DNA of 64,000 nt from Culex pipiens pallens (lineage: Eukaryota; Arthropoda; Insecta; Diptera; Culicidae). Positions 25,424 through 35,461 of this stretch are shown piece after piece. Made by a program: the position numbers and the translations under genes. The first letter of the stretch is position 1. Every line of letters begins with the position of its first letter. The notes below the pieces were generated by a model. It worked only from the letters and a program-made list of their open reading frames with translations, did not search any database and was not told the DNA's origin. The stretch spans positions 29,524,240-29,588,239 of the forward strand of contig NC_068938.1 in the NCBI RefSeq assembly GCF_016801865.2, in the 5' to 3' direction.

Positions 25424-26738
25424 CACTCTTCCTCCTCGTTTCCTGCTGCTCCAGTGGCGCGTATGGTTCGCCCCCCACTTGTTGGTGGTGTTGGACTCTA
25501 CGAGAAATTCGCCGCCGCCACTTCCAGACCAATCATCACGATTTCACTGCACTCTCCGTGGTCTTCGTTGCTGGCTTTTTTGACAACTTCGCTGTGTGCC
25601 ACTTTCTTCGCACTTTCGCGAGGTTCGGCGTTGCGTGACACTGTTGGAACTCTTCCCAGATTGTGGTCCCGCGGGGACACGCACAAACACACAACTCCCC
25701 GCCTTATCAGTCAAGTGCTCGTTCCCGCTGCGAGGAGCGATAAGAGCAGGTTGGGAAGGTTTGTTGATGTTGTTTCTTCTTCCTGGTCCTGCTCCTCCTC
25801 CTGAGAACCTCTCGTCGCAAGTGCTCAGGCAGATTCCTTCCTGAAGAGTGGTGAAGAGGGGGAGGTGAAACCGATTATCTCAAACACAAATAACCTACGT
25901 CAATCGCGGCGGTGACACGACGTAAAAACGAAATTCCGATCCCAAACTTTGAAGCTTCTCACTTTGTTACGACAAGACCGAAATCGAACTTTTCTCCCAT
26001 CAAAGTGGTGCCAAATTTCGAAACCTCAGCAAGCTGCGAACCGACACCTCCCTTAAATTCCGTCCCCCGTCGAATTCCCCAAAGAAAAAAAAACAGCTGC
26101 TAATCGAATTATTATTGCTTTCTTCTCCAACAACACAACAGCAAACTTTTTCGCAAATCAAAGTAGGCCGCGAGACGGAAGCAGCTGCCACCGTAATTAA
26201 TCCGCGACGACGAGTGTTTACAGTAGTGTAAAGGTGCTCTAAGAGGTGACACCAACTAACTAACCAACGAAAGAAGAACGGTACCCCAATCAACTAATCG
26301 CGACTTTTTCCTGAATGAAACTGACGGATGGAGCGAGATTGTCACCCTCCTCGGAGTCCACACACTACGACACGTTTACGTTTTGAAAATTACGGGTTGA
26401 TTGTGTGTGGTGCTTTGTTGAGTGTGTGCGTGAGGGCGGACGGGTTTTGTTTAGCTGTCAAGTATAAAGCAGGATGGCCAGATTCGGATGAAAATTTTGC
26501 AATGTCTGTACATTTCACATTTTTAGTCTGTATCAGACATAAATTAGTAACAAATAAAAATATCAAGCTTTATTTTAGAAAAAAATAATCAAAGGTTAAG
26601 GTATAATACATTGTTACAGTAGAGATACTGTACACATTTTTATGTTTCAATAAACAAAATTTTAATTTTTTGCTTTTTGGGTGATTTTTAATGCCTCTAA
26701 CTCAAGGCGGGTTTTGAAAATTTTGGAATTAAAGAATC
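25424..26738 (-). other. RSPRY1 5' flank and leader, promoter not identified
   Basis: GC-richer sequence upstream of the start codon to about 26330, then AT-rich. It probably holds the 5' UTR and promoter of the minus-strand gene, but I see no convincing TATA or initiator. ORFs on both strands here look incidental. Confidence 0.4.
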
Positions 26739-27517
26739 TTGAAATTCGACGGTAACATTTCTAAAGGCATCATGTACATTTTGACACTTTCTGGGTTATT
26801 GCATATTCTGAAAGTACTCCTAATAAGCTACCTCTCTACCAAAAATGAGCAAAAGTTACTTCAGTCATTGTTGGAATTCGAGCGAGAAGAAGGAAAGCAT
26901 TTCTCGCTCGCGAACGAGGGAGAGAACTTGTAGTACATTTCTCTTCTCGCTCGCGCTCGCATTTTCGTTCGCGTTCTCGCTCTCGCCGCGAGCGCCTCGT
27001 GCTAGCCGTTTGTCCCAAGCTAGCAATTTGTTTATCAGGCTTATGAATACGAACCAGGCGATGGTATAGAGGTGTTACTTTAATCGCTGTGTTGTTTTTT
27101 TGTTCGTTTCTAAAACGTTCAACTTCTCGCGAACGGGCAATTCTGGCTCGCGAGAAAGCCCGTTCGCGAGCGGAGGAGAGCACGGGCAATCGGTGAGTTT
27201 CTCTCGGCAGCTCGAGACTCGCGGCGAGAACTCGAGAGAGAGAAAATTTTCTCGCGAGAGCGCGATAATACTGTAACATTTAATTCCGCGAGAAGAAAAA
27301 CTCCGCCCAGACCCTAGCGGAGACGCAGAACACGCGAGTTCCCAACTGCTCGAATTCGCTTGATCTGGGCGGGTCGCACTGGTTTGCCTCCCGAAGATGA
27401 GACGATGATGATTAGGATGAGATAATATTTCATCAGTTCGGTGACGCAAACAGTGATTTCCGCTGATGAGCCTTCTATCCCTTTGTCCACCCACCTTTCC
27501 TCCTAGCACCCCAAACC

Positions 27518-27525
27518 TTAAATAG
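27518..27525 (+). promoter_or_regulatory. Putative LTR TATA box (TTAAATAG)
   Basis: A TTAAATAG at this site in the first 260 bp of the LTR is the best core-promoter candidate; transcription would then start near 27550. The same box is in the 3' LTR near 37444. Inference only. Confidence 0.4.
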
Positions 27526-28356
27526 CCATAAGTCGTTCATACACGCAGCAAGCAAGTCGCAAGTTTAGTTTTACCCCCGATCACCGTCGTCGCGAGTAAG
27601 GAGTGTACGAGAAAGTACGAAGAGAAGTGTAAAGTGTTCTAATCGACAGAGGAAGACCTGGACGATTAATAAGCCAAACGTAAGTTTGTACTCGCTAGGT
27701 GTTCGCGATCTAATCCGCTTCCCCACCTCAGGCCCCGAATCGTCCCTGGTTCGCCGCGTGCTACGGCACGGTCAAAAGCGTGATTAAGCCAAAACCATTG
27801 TAAGTTATGAAGCGCTAGAAAAGTCAAACCGTTGTTAAAGTTGAAATAAACCATTAAACAGGTGCGGACGTCACCATCGCACTGAACCAGAAAGTCGCCG
27901 TCGGCGACTTCGCCGCTGTTAGGGCATATCCAAGCAGTAAGTTCACTTCAATGGTAGAATTGATTCGAAATTAACAGTAGCCACGACGTTAAAGGTTTCG
28001 TTATTAGACGGTGATCGAAAGTGAGAAAGAGTGTGAACAGTTCTCCCCAGAAGCCAACTAAGAAGAAGGTAACTTGCGACCAGGTAGAATTGCGGTTAAG
28101 TAAGTGCTAAGATAACCCTCTCATTCAAAGGTTGACGTGCGGGGCTCAAAGAGCGCGGCGCGCACGCACACGTGGCAACGCGACAATTTCGCACCTGGGC
28201 TGACTAAGCCCGCGCACAGCACGTGCCGGCAAGTACGACTCGTGCCATCTAGCCTTCAGCTTCCAGCAACCTGACCACGTGTAGCGCCACTAACAGCATC
28301 GATTAAGCCCCCCGCGAGGTCAAGGCATAACGCGTCGTTCACGCGTGCAGCGCCGG

Positions 28357-28985
28357 TTCCCGTAGGAGTCCACATTGCCGACTCTGAGCCAAAGGGCTAC
28401 GGCGCACGTGAGTTTTGCTCTCCGTAGGAGGCCGAGCCAAACCCTCTGAGCAAAAGGAAGCAACAACTCGCACGAACGGCAACAGCGTTACCCTTAACCA
28501 CCTCGCCCAGCAACGTCAACGCGCACGATCGAGACGGCCAGACAGCCGCCGGCCAAGGCCCGCGATACGTGATCGCTTCGTGAAGGAATCGTTTCTCTGC
28601 CAACCGTACGTGAAGCACCATTGGGTCCAGCGCGTCGTCACACGTGCCTGGCGTCAGACCTGTAGGAGTCCACGCCACCGGCTCTGAGCAAAAGGGTCTC
28701 GACGCAATTGAGCACATCTCTCCGTAGGGGCCCCTGTCAACTGCCCTGAGCAACTGGAATTTGTAGCTCGCACGACGACAGCAGCGCTCGACACAATCAC
28801 TTCACCCCGAGCGCAACCTTCGGTCCAGTGCCACCCTTTCGTTCCCCAAGTGTCCTGCGTTGAATCCCGTAGGAGTGCACCATTCGCACCTCCGAGCAAT
28901 TGGGAGCAGCGCGCCAAGATTCTGCCACCTGTAGGGCCCACCCGCAACCGGGCCCGAGTCAGTGGGTAGCAGCGATCGACACGAA
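28357..28985 (+). other. Three double-hairpin RNA modules in the 5' LTR
   Basis: Six units share C(C/T)GTAGG, a 5-7 bp stem-loop, then (C/T)GAG(C/T). Their GTAGG boxes begin at 28362, 28424, 28662, 28724, 28869 and 28931, so units 1-2, 3-4 and 5-6 are each exactly 62 nt apart. Stem pairs are GAGTC/GACTC, GGAGG/CCTCT, GAGTC/GGCTC, GGGGC/GCCCT, TGC/GCA plus GGA/TCC, and GGGCCC/GGGCCC: sequence varies while pairing is kept. The function is unknown to me. Confidence 0.75.
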
Positions 28986-29374
28986 CGAAGTACGTGGGTG
29001 TACAAAACGATCGACGGTTCGACTAGGCAGCAGCACAAACAACACCGCGCTCGACGAGCGCGCCAAACCAGCCCGCCACTCAGGCGTGGGCGTATCAACT
29101 AAGCCACGAACGATTCCACGAGCAGCAAACCGTCCACGGGGCGGCATTCCGGACCTGCCGGCCAAGCCAGCGAAGGCAGCCCTGCAGAGTACGAGGAGCA
29201 GAAGCACCGATCAGCAGCACGCAGCAGAGCGAGAATCACGCGAGCAGCGGCCACCACCGCAGACCAGCCAGGACACCGACGTAACCTAGGTTACCACCAC
29301 AAGGTCAGATCTTTCCTTTATGTGTACACATAACTAACCATTCATGCGCATTAGTATTAAGGCCCCTTGTATTT

Positions 29375-29380
29375 AATAAA
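29375..29380 (+). terminator. LTR polyadenylation signal candidate (AATAAA)
   Basis: AATAAA here and again at 29487-29492, within 400 bp of the LTR end. If used, R would extend from about 27550 to about 29400-29510, which places the hairpin modules in R. Confidence 0.5.
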
Positions 29381-29774
29381 TAAGCCGGAAGAAAAGTAAG
29401 CTCCAAGTCAAGGTGTCCAATTTGTAAGCGTGGACCGAGCTGACTTATGACTATTTCCCTCCCCTAATCTCTTATCCTTTCATGGCAATAAATTAGTATG
29501 GACTTAACCACTTGTTTTCGTCAGATCTGAGTTAAATTGAGTTGGATCGCTTCCAGTCAGACCCGCCCTGAGCGAGCTAGTCCGGGCAGGCTTCATCTCG
29601 CGACTTCGTACGCGTCCCTGCTAGGGTCGTGTTGGCGCTTAAGCGAAGTGCGTTTCATTCTTACAGTTCGATAAGGGTCGCGGTCAAGCCGACCTTGTAG
29701 CATAATTGTTCCATTCAGTTTCGTATCGTTGGTTTCGTTAGTTTCGATTATCTGGGACATATCTTGTTACAAAC

Positions 29775-29787
29775 TGGCGCCCAACTC
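29775..29787 (+). other. Primer-binding site (tRNA-Lys type)
   Basis: TGGCGCCCAACTC starts 3 bases after the 5' LTR. The first 11 bases complement the 3' end of an insect-type tRNA-Lys(CUU) with its CCA (established knowledge of that tRNA's 3' end); the last two bases do not match. Confidence 0.75.
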
Positions 29788-29928
29788 AAAAGCTCTCTAG
29801 CGATTCGCTTTGGTTTTTAGTTTTCACTTTAGTACTTACTAAAGTTAACCTCGTACCGTTTGAATTCAGTTAGTACCGCGTGATTTTTTTTTTATCACTT
29901 CTACGTTTAATTTAGTTAATTTAAGAAA

Positions 29929-32226
29929 ATGTATTCATACTACGCAGAGGACTTGGAAGACGATGAATTAGATTACGAATTTGCTATTCGTGGGATGATT
30001 ACTCGCACAGGGGAACCACTAGCTAACAAACGTGCAGACTTAGAAGATCTCTTACTAGAAGACAGAACTCGTCACGCGGAATACCGGTCTCAAGTAACAC
30101 TTGAAGACGAGCAGAACACATTCGATATCAAACTCGCGGAGATAGAATCAGGATTACAACAACAAACCACGCGAAAACTCTTCTCAAGACTTCTTTGCCT
30201 GCGTAATAGAATTTTCAGAGCACCATACTGGAATCCAAACTTAAGACAACAATACATAAACAGAGTGAATCAAATAGTTAACATCTATTTTGCCCCCGCC
30301 AATGAGCGACCCACAAACTCTAATCATCAGCAAAATCCTAACCAACCTCAGAACCCAAACGTTCAACTTAACCAAAATCAACAACATAATGCTAACCAGC
30401 AGGCGTATTATAATGATCATCAAACGCGTAATGAGCAACATAATTCCTACATTGATCCAAACGCATCAAGACCACTGAATCCACTAGCGCCACAATTTGC
30501 GCCTTCTATAAATCAAGCAACATCAGTTCAAAACGTGACCACCCCAAACAATACTTTCCTAAACCCAAATTCAGCATCTTCACCAAGATTGCCAGAGAGT
30601 GATAACATCCCGAACCAAAATTTACACAACCAACAAACGAACACAAATTGCGGCACGCGATCGATAGGAAATTTCGGAAACATTCAGTTCCCACAGTGTA
30701 GCACACAATCAATAATGTTTCAACCCAGTCAAATTCAATCCAACCCGGCAGCGCAAGCACTAACGGAAGAGTTAAAAGACTTCATTAAACAGACAATCAG
30801 AGGAGCATTCTCCAACTACGTAGATGAATTAGCCCAGTTTACAACCCCAAACGTCTCAATGCAAACGGGATATCGACCGGAGACATGTAACATAGGGATT
30901 AACACTACAGCACTTAGTAACCGAATTCGACACCCACCCCCACCTGTCACACCCAACGCATCAAGAGTCAACACCGCGAATAGGGGTGACCCAGATAGAT
31001 CAGAACCTCATTCCTACAACAATCGCGCTGGCAACTTGCCCCCCGTACCGATACAAAATCCACTTGATTCAATACAGGTAGACAACAACCCGTTACCGTT
31101 AAACAGTCAGTTTTTCCAAAACTATCAAGGCCCATCTATTAGCAGCCAACAAGCAGGAAATACTTCCGCCAATCAACAACAATCCGAACAACCAAATAAC
31201 TACCAACACAATTACCAACAACCTGGGCCATCCAACAATAATCCGCGTTTCAGTAACAATCAGCCACCCATTTTCAATAGACCACAGGGAAACGGACCTC
31301 AAGATTACCAACACCCAAGCTACTATCATCACCTTAGAACAAAGATTGAAAAATGGCAAATTATTTTTAGTGGAGAACCAAGATCTTTAACCGTAACAGA
31401 ATTTATCAGACAGGTATCAATACTAGCTAGAACTAATCGCGTGACGCAAGAAGAACTCCTACAACAAGCTTATCTGTTATTTAGCGGTGAGGCTAGAAAG
31501 TGGTATTTCACGTACTGGGAGAAATTTACAACGTGGGATAATTTAATATACTATTTGACGATGAACTTCGAAAACCCCAACAAAGACAGCGCAATTGAAG
31601 ACGAAATGAAGGAACGCAAACACAAAGCAAACGAAAAATTTAGCACGTATCTGAATGACATGGAACGTCTTTCACAAAATCTATCTGAGCCCATGAGTGA
31701 AAAGGCAAAACTTAAACTTGTTTTAAATAACACAAAAATGTCGTACCAGCGGCGACTCGCTCTGGTCACGATCACATCAATTAATGATTTATCCTATTAT
31801 TGTCAACTTTTCGATGCTCTCGAGCCCAACCTTTTCGGTAACATGAAATCGCAACAGGGAATCCACCAAATCGATGTGGAGGATTTTGACAAACTTACAT
31901 TAGATGAAAATGATGAAGAAGAACATGAAATTAACGCGGTTCAAACTTCAAAATCTTACTACAAAAACAATCGCAACAAAAACAACTACAAATCCAAAGA
32001 TCAGAACATGAAACAATACTCAAGGCAACAAAATCAGGGCCCTTCTAATGATGAGGAAAATTCAAGATTAATTTCATGCTGGAACTGCAAAGGTGATGGA
32101 CATTTTGCTAAAGACTGTACGGAACCCAAATCAGCATACTGCTATGCTTGTGGGGAGCCGAATGTTAATAAGAAAAATTGTCCTAATCAACATATTTGTG
32201 AATTGCAGTCAAAAAACGAGAACTAG
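29929..32226 (+). CDS. gag: Retrotransposon Gag polyprotein
   Basis: A 765-codon ORF. Residues about 1-125 are acidic and helical. Residues about 125-480 are a low-complexity Asn/Gln/Pro-rich linker. Residues about 480-640 (KIEKWQIIFSGEPRSLTV, YLLFSGEARKWYF) resemble the capsid-like region of Ty3/gypsy Gag proteins. The C-terminus has a CCHC zinc knuckle, CWNCKGDGHFAKDC, and a second, degenerate one in which His is replaced (CYACGEPNVNKKNC). It should bind the element RNA and assemble particles in the cytoplasm. The ORF ends at 32226, fifteen codons... rather three codons after a slippery heptamer that shifts some ribosomes into protease. The ORF itself looks intact. Confidence 0.9.
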   Translation: MYSYYAEDLEDDELDYEFAIRGMITRTGEPLANKRADLEDLLLEDRTRHAEYRSQVTLEDEQNTFDIKLAEIESGLQQQTTRKLFSRLLCLRNRIFRAPYWNPNLRQQYINRVNQIVNIYFAPANERPTNSNHQQNPNQPQNPNVQLNQNQQHNANQQAYYNDHQTRNEQHNSYIDPNASRPLNPLAPQFAPSINQATSVQNVTTPNNTFLNPNSASSPRLPESDNIPNQNLHNQQTNTNCGTRSIGNFGNIQFPQCSTQSIMFQPSQIQSNPAAQALTEELKDFIKQTIRGAFSNYVDELAQFTTPNVSMQTGYRPETCNIGINTTALSNRIRHPPPPVTPNASRVNTANRGDPDRSEPHSYNNRAGNLPPVPIQNPLDSIQVDNNPLPLNSQFFQNYQGPSISSQQAGNTSANQQQSEQPNNYQHNYQQPGPSNNNPRFSNNQPPIFNRPQGNGPQDYQHPSYYHHLRTKIEKWQIIFSGEPRSLTVTEFIRQVSILARTNRVTQEELLQQAYLLFSGEARKWYFTYWEKFTTWDNLIYYLTMNFENPNKDSAIEDEMKERKHKANEKFSTYLNDMERLSQNLSEPMSEKAKLKLVLNNTKMSYQRRLALVTITSINDLSYYCQLFDALEPNLFGNMKSQQGIHQIDVEDFDKLTLDENDEEEHEINAVQTSKSYYKNNRNKNNYKSKDQNMKQYSRQQNQGPSNDEENSRLISCWNCKGDGHFAKDCTEPKSAYCYACGEPNVNKKNCPNQHICELQSKNEN

Positions 32227-32255
32227 AAGAAAGTAAAGGAGATCTACTTTCTTCT
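32211..32255 (+). promoter_or_regulatory. -1 ribosomal frameshift signal, gag to protease
   Basis: The heptamer A AAA AAC (32211-32217) is in the correct register of the gag frame, three codons before its stop (TAG 32224-32226). After a 7-nt spacer, an 11-bp perfect stem follows: AGAAGAAAGTA (32225-32235) with TACTTTCTTCT (32245-32255), loop of 9 nt. The -1 frame opened by the slip (from 32217) reads straight into the protease DSGA motif. Confidence 0.85.
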
Positions 32256-32553
32256 GTTCAAAATGACTCAGATTCAGCAAATTTTCAATACTTTAATCAA
32301 ATTTTCACGTTAAATCTCAACTTAGTAACATGCCCACACGTAACGGTCGAAATTTTAGGCACAGAGATCAAAGGCTTACTTGACTCCGGTGCCAGCATAT
32401 CGGTTATTAGTTCGTTAGACCTAATTAACCGGTTGAATTTAAAAATCGAGAATATAAACTTGAAAATTCAAACCGCCAATGGGGAAAAATTAAGCTGTCT
32501 TGGTACATACCTTTTACTTTCGACAATAAAACCAAAGTCATCCCAACTGTAGT
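32217..32553 (+). pseudogene. pro: Protease segment of Pol, interrupted by a frameshift
   Basis: In the frame reached by the -1 shift, the aspartic protease active site GLLDSGASISVIS is encoded at about 32373-32411. The frame stays open to a TAG at 32551-32553, but from about 32505-32512 the homologous sequence continues in the next frame (flap-side motif ELICGYDFW at about 32570-32600). A break inside one domain, with no slippery heptamer at it, looks like a one-base loss rather than a second programmed shift. The copy should not make active protease or RT without rescue. Confidence 0.75.
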
Positions 32554-32575
32554 CATTCCCGAGATCTCCAAGGAA

Positions 32576-35461
32576 TTGATTTGTGGGTACGATTTTTGGC
32601 AAGCATTCGACATAAGACCAACGACAACAAGCGGGATTAACATAACGGACGGCGCCTCAGGTGGACCGTCAGGGAACGTGGCCATGATCAATGAAATCAG
32701 CGTCATTTTCAACTTAACATTAGATGACTCCATTCAAGTTCCAAACCATGATCCAGTCCGGGATGAAAGTCTTGAAATACCATCATTAGAGGAACCCCTC
32801 GACGGTTTGATATCAGCAGAGGAGATTCAAACAGAACACGTGTTAGAACCTGAAGAAAAAGAACGATTATTAGAAATTGTAAATACATTTCCAAGATCAT
32901 ACGACGGGAAAATTGGAAGGACACCGTTGCTACAACATACAATTGAACTTATTCCGGGGTCTCAACCCAAGAAAATTGCTTCATACAAATACTCGCCAAA
33001 AATAGAACAAGAAGTAGATAAAGAAATCGAACGTTTGCTAAATATGGATGCCATCGAAGAATGTGTAAGCGATTTTGTGAATCCCCTTTTACCAGTCAAG
33101 AAACCTAACGGAAAATGGAGACTTTGTCTTGATGCTAGGAGGCTTAATCAAATTACCAAACGTGACGTTTACCCATTCCCAAATATGGTCAACATTTTGG
33201 AGCGTTTGGAAAAATCAAAATTCTTTTCTATAATAGACCTCAAAGACGCTTATCACCAGGTCGTCCTCGACCCCAAATGTCGAGATTTCACAGCTTTCCG
33301 CACTGGCAAAGGTCTTTTTAGATACAAAACCATGCCGTTTGGGTTGCTCAACAGCGGAGCCACCCTCTGCAGGTTGATGAACCGAGTTTTAAAATTTGAT
33401 TTACAACCCCGAGTATTCGTTTATCTCGATGACATTATTGTCACTTCGAACTCGTTTGAGGAACATTTACAACTCCTTGAAATTGTAGCACATAGACTCA
33501 GAGACGCGAACCTAACGATTAGCATTGAAAAATCTATGTTCTGTAAAAAATCAGTTAAATACTTAGGGTACATACTAAGCGAACACGGTTTGTCGGTTGA
33601 CAGTGCCAAAATTGAACCAATTCTCAGCTATCCAGCCCCAAAAAGCGTTAGGGAAATAAGAAGAGTTTTAGGACTTGCAGGATTTTATCAGCGATTTATC
33701 GCTAATTATAGTGAGATCGCAGCACCAATTTCCGACCTTCTTAAGAAGAATAAAGGAAAATTCAAATGGACAGAAGAGGCAGATAAGGCACTTTTAAAAC
33801 TAAAATCGGCGCTGACGTCACCGCCCATTCTCGCCAACCCAAATTTTGAACTTCCTTTCTCCATAGAAACAGATAGCTCTGATCTGGCTGTGGGTGCAGT
33901 GTTAACACAACAAATTAATGGTCAACGTAAGTGCATAGCATACTTTTCCAAAAAACTTTCGACTACTCAAAGAAAATATTCAGCAACAGAAAGGGAATGT
34001 TTAGCCATGTTGATGGCAATCGAGCATTTTAGACATTTTGTCGACGCCACCAAGTTCACCATAATCACCGATGCGATGTCGTTAACTTTTCTTAAATCTA
34101 TGTCAATTAACAGCAAAAGTCCCCGAATTGCAAGATGGGCAATGAAAATCCAAGGTTACGACATTGAATTCGAGTACAAAAAAGGAAAGGACAACATAAG
34201 TGCCGATGCCCTTTCAAGATCAATATTCGCAATTAAAACAAATTTACCAGATGTTCCTTACGATGAATTCAAACATTTAATTGTCAAATATCCCGAAAAG
34301 TATACCGACTTTAAAGTTGTTGATGAAAAGATTTACAAATTCGTTACAAATGCAGCAAAGGCCGAGGACCCAACTTTTAGGTGGAAATATTTCCCCAGAA
34401 CTGTGGAAAGAACAGAAATAATAAAGAAAATTCATGAATTGGCACACTTAGGTTTCGAAAAAACATACCAAGCGGTAATTGAAAAATATTTTTGGCCTCG
34501 TATGAGTGGGGACATTTTACGATTTTGCAAAGCATGCATAATATGCAAACAATCTAAAACTGATAATATAAACCCAAACCCACCTTGCGGGAAACCAAAA
34601 ATGTGTAATAGACCTTGGGAAATGATTTCCGTAGATTTTCTTGGACCGTATACAAGGTCACGATCAGGAAATACCTACGCGTTTGTCGTAACAGATATTT
34701 TTTCTAAATTTACACTGATTCAGGTAATGCGAGACGCTAAAACTTCGGCGGTGACAACCTTTTTAGAAAATAATGTTTTCCTATTGTTTGGAGTGCCAGC
34801 AGTGGTCATTTCTGACAATGGACCTCAATTTAGAGCAAAACAATTCATAAATTTTCTGAATAAGTACAACGTTCAACATTGGCCATTAGCTTCTTATCAC
34901 CCAGCGCCAAATCCAACTGAACGAGCAAACAGAGTAATTGTGGCCGCAATTCGAGCTTCTCTCGCGAATAAATCTCAAAAGGACTGGGACCAAGGAATAC
35001 AACACATTGCATGTGCAATTAGAAACAGCGTGCACAATTCCACAGGGTATTCACCCTACTTTGTTAATTTTGGGAAGAACATGATTAGTTCAGGTGATGA
35101 ATATACGAAATTGCGCGAATCAAACTTAAATTTGGACTGTTTTGAACCTCCTAAGCTATCAGAAGATCAAATAAAACTTTACGAAGCTGTTAGAATAAAC
35201 CTTAAAAGAGCCTACGATAAATATTCTACTAATTACAACCTAAGATCTAATAGGGACATAAGTTTTGATGAGGGTGAAACTCTTTTAAAAAGAAATTTCT
35301 TCTTATCGGATAAAAGCAAGGAATTCACAGCAAAATTAGCTCCACGCTACAGCCCAGCAGTAGTACATAAAAAAGTGGGAACATGTTGTTACGAACTTAA
35401 AGATCCGAAAAGTGGGAAAATATTGGGCGTTTATCATTCCTCCAAGCTCAAAAAGATGTAA
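32576..35461 (+). CDS. pol: Pol polyprotein: reverse transcriptase, RNase H, integrase
   Basis: The first Met of the open stretch is used as a nominal start; the real protein would come from the gag-pol frameshift. RT motifs: KPNGKWRLCLDARRLNQI (about residue 175), FSIIDLKDAYHQVVLD, MPFGLLNSGATLCRLM (an unusual version of the FGLxNAPxTF box) and VYLDDIIV with both catalytic Asp. RNase H: IETDSSDLAVGAVL, ATERECLAMLMAIEHFRHF, ISADALSR. Integrase: zinc-binding HELAHLG...CKACIIC, catalytic core SVDFLGPY, VISDNGPQF and NPTERANR (D-x34-E), and a basic C-terminal region with KLAPRYSPAVVHKKVG. No further stops. It copies element RNA to DNA and integrates it. Confidence 0.88.
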   Translation: MICGYDFWQAFDIRPTTTSGINITDGASGGPSGNVAMINEISVIFNLTLDDSIQVPNHDPVRDESLEIPSLEEPLDGLISAEEIQTEHVLEPEEKERLLEIVNTFPRSYDGKIGRTPLLQHTIELIPGSQPKKIASYKYSPKIEQEVDKEIERLLNMDAIEECVSDFVNPLLPVKKPNGKWRLCLDARRLNQITKRDVYPFPNMVNILERLEKSKFFSIIDLKDAYHQVVLDPKCRDFTAFRTGKGLFRYKTMPFGLLNSGATLCRLMNRVLKFDLQPRVFVYLDDIIVTSNSFEEHLQLLEIVAHRLRDANLTISIEKSMFCKKSVKYLGYILSEHGLSVDSAKIEPILSYPAPKSVREIRRVLGLAGFYQRFIANYSEIAAPISDLLKKNKGKFKWTEEADKALLKLKSALTSPPILANPNFELPFSIETDSSDLAVGAVLTQQINGQRKCIAYFSKKLSTTQRKYSATERECLAMLMAIEHFRHFVDATKFTIITDAMSLTFLKSMSINSKSPRIARWAMKIQGYDIEFEYKKGKDNISADALSRSIFAIKTNLPDVPYDEFKHLIVKYPEKYTDFKVVDEKIYKFVTNAAKAEDPTFRWKYFPRTVERTEIIKKIHELAHLGFEKTYQAVIEKYFWPRMSGDILRFCKACIICKQSKTDNINPNPPCGKPKMCNRPWEMISVDFLGPYTRSRSGNTYAFVVTDIFSKFTLIQVMRDAKTSAVTTFLENNVFLLFGVPAVVISDNGPQFRAKQFINFLNKYNVQHWPLASYHPAPNPTERANRVIVAAIRASLANKSQKDWDQGIQHIACAIRNSVHNSTGYSPYFVNFGKNMISSGDEYTKLRESNLNLDCFEPPKLSEDQIKLYEAVRINLKRAYDKYSTNYNLRSNRDISFDEGETLLKRNFFLSDKSKEFTAKLAPRYSPAVVHKKVGTCCYELKDPKSGKILGVYHSSKLKKM

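Larger units (their letters stand above)
27272..29771 (+). repeat. 5' LTR (2500 bp)
   Basis: Begins TGTAACATTTAATTCCGCG and ends ATCTTGTTACA. It is repeated almost exactly at 37198-41120. It contains a TATA-like box, two late AATAAA signals and the three double-hairpin modules. Short ORFs up to 129 codons occur on both strands; I do not treat them as genes. Confidence 0.95.

Noticed and set aside
28397..29289. ORFs of 82-129 codons in both LTRs, on both strands
   Set aside because: GC-rich open frames in the hairpin region occur on both strands at once, without recognisable motifs; the structured RNA explains the composition better.
32500..32553. A second programmed frameshift (pro to pol)
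   Set aside because: There is no in-frame X XXY YYZ heptamer, and the frame changes inside the protease domain rather than at a domain border.
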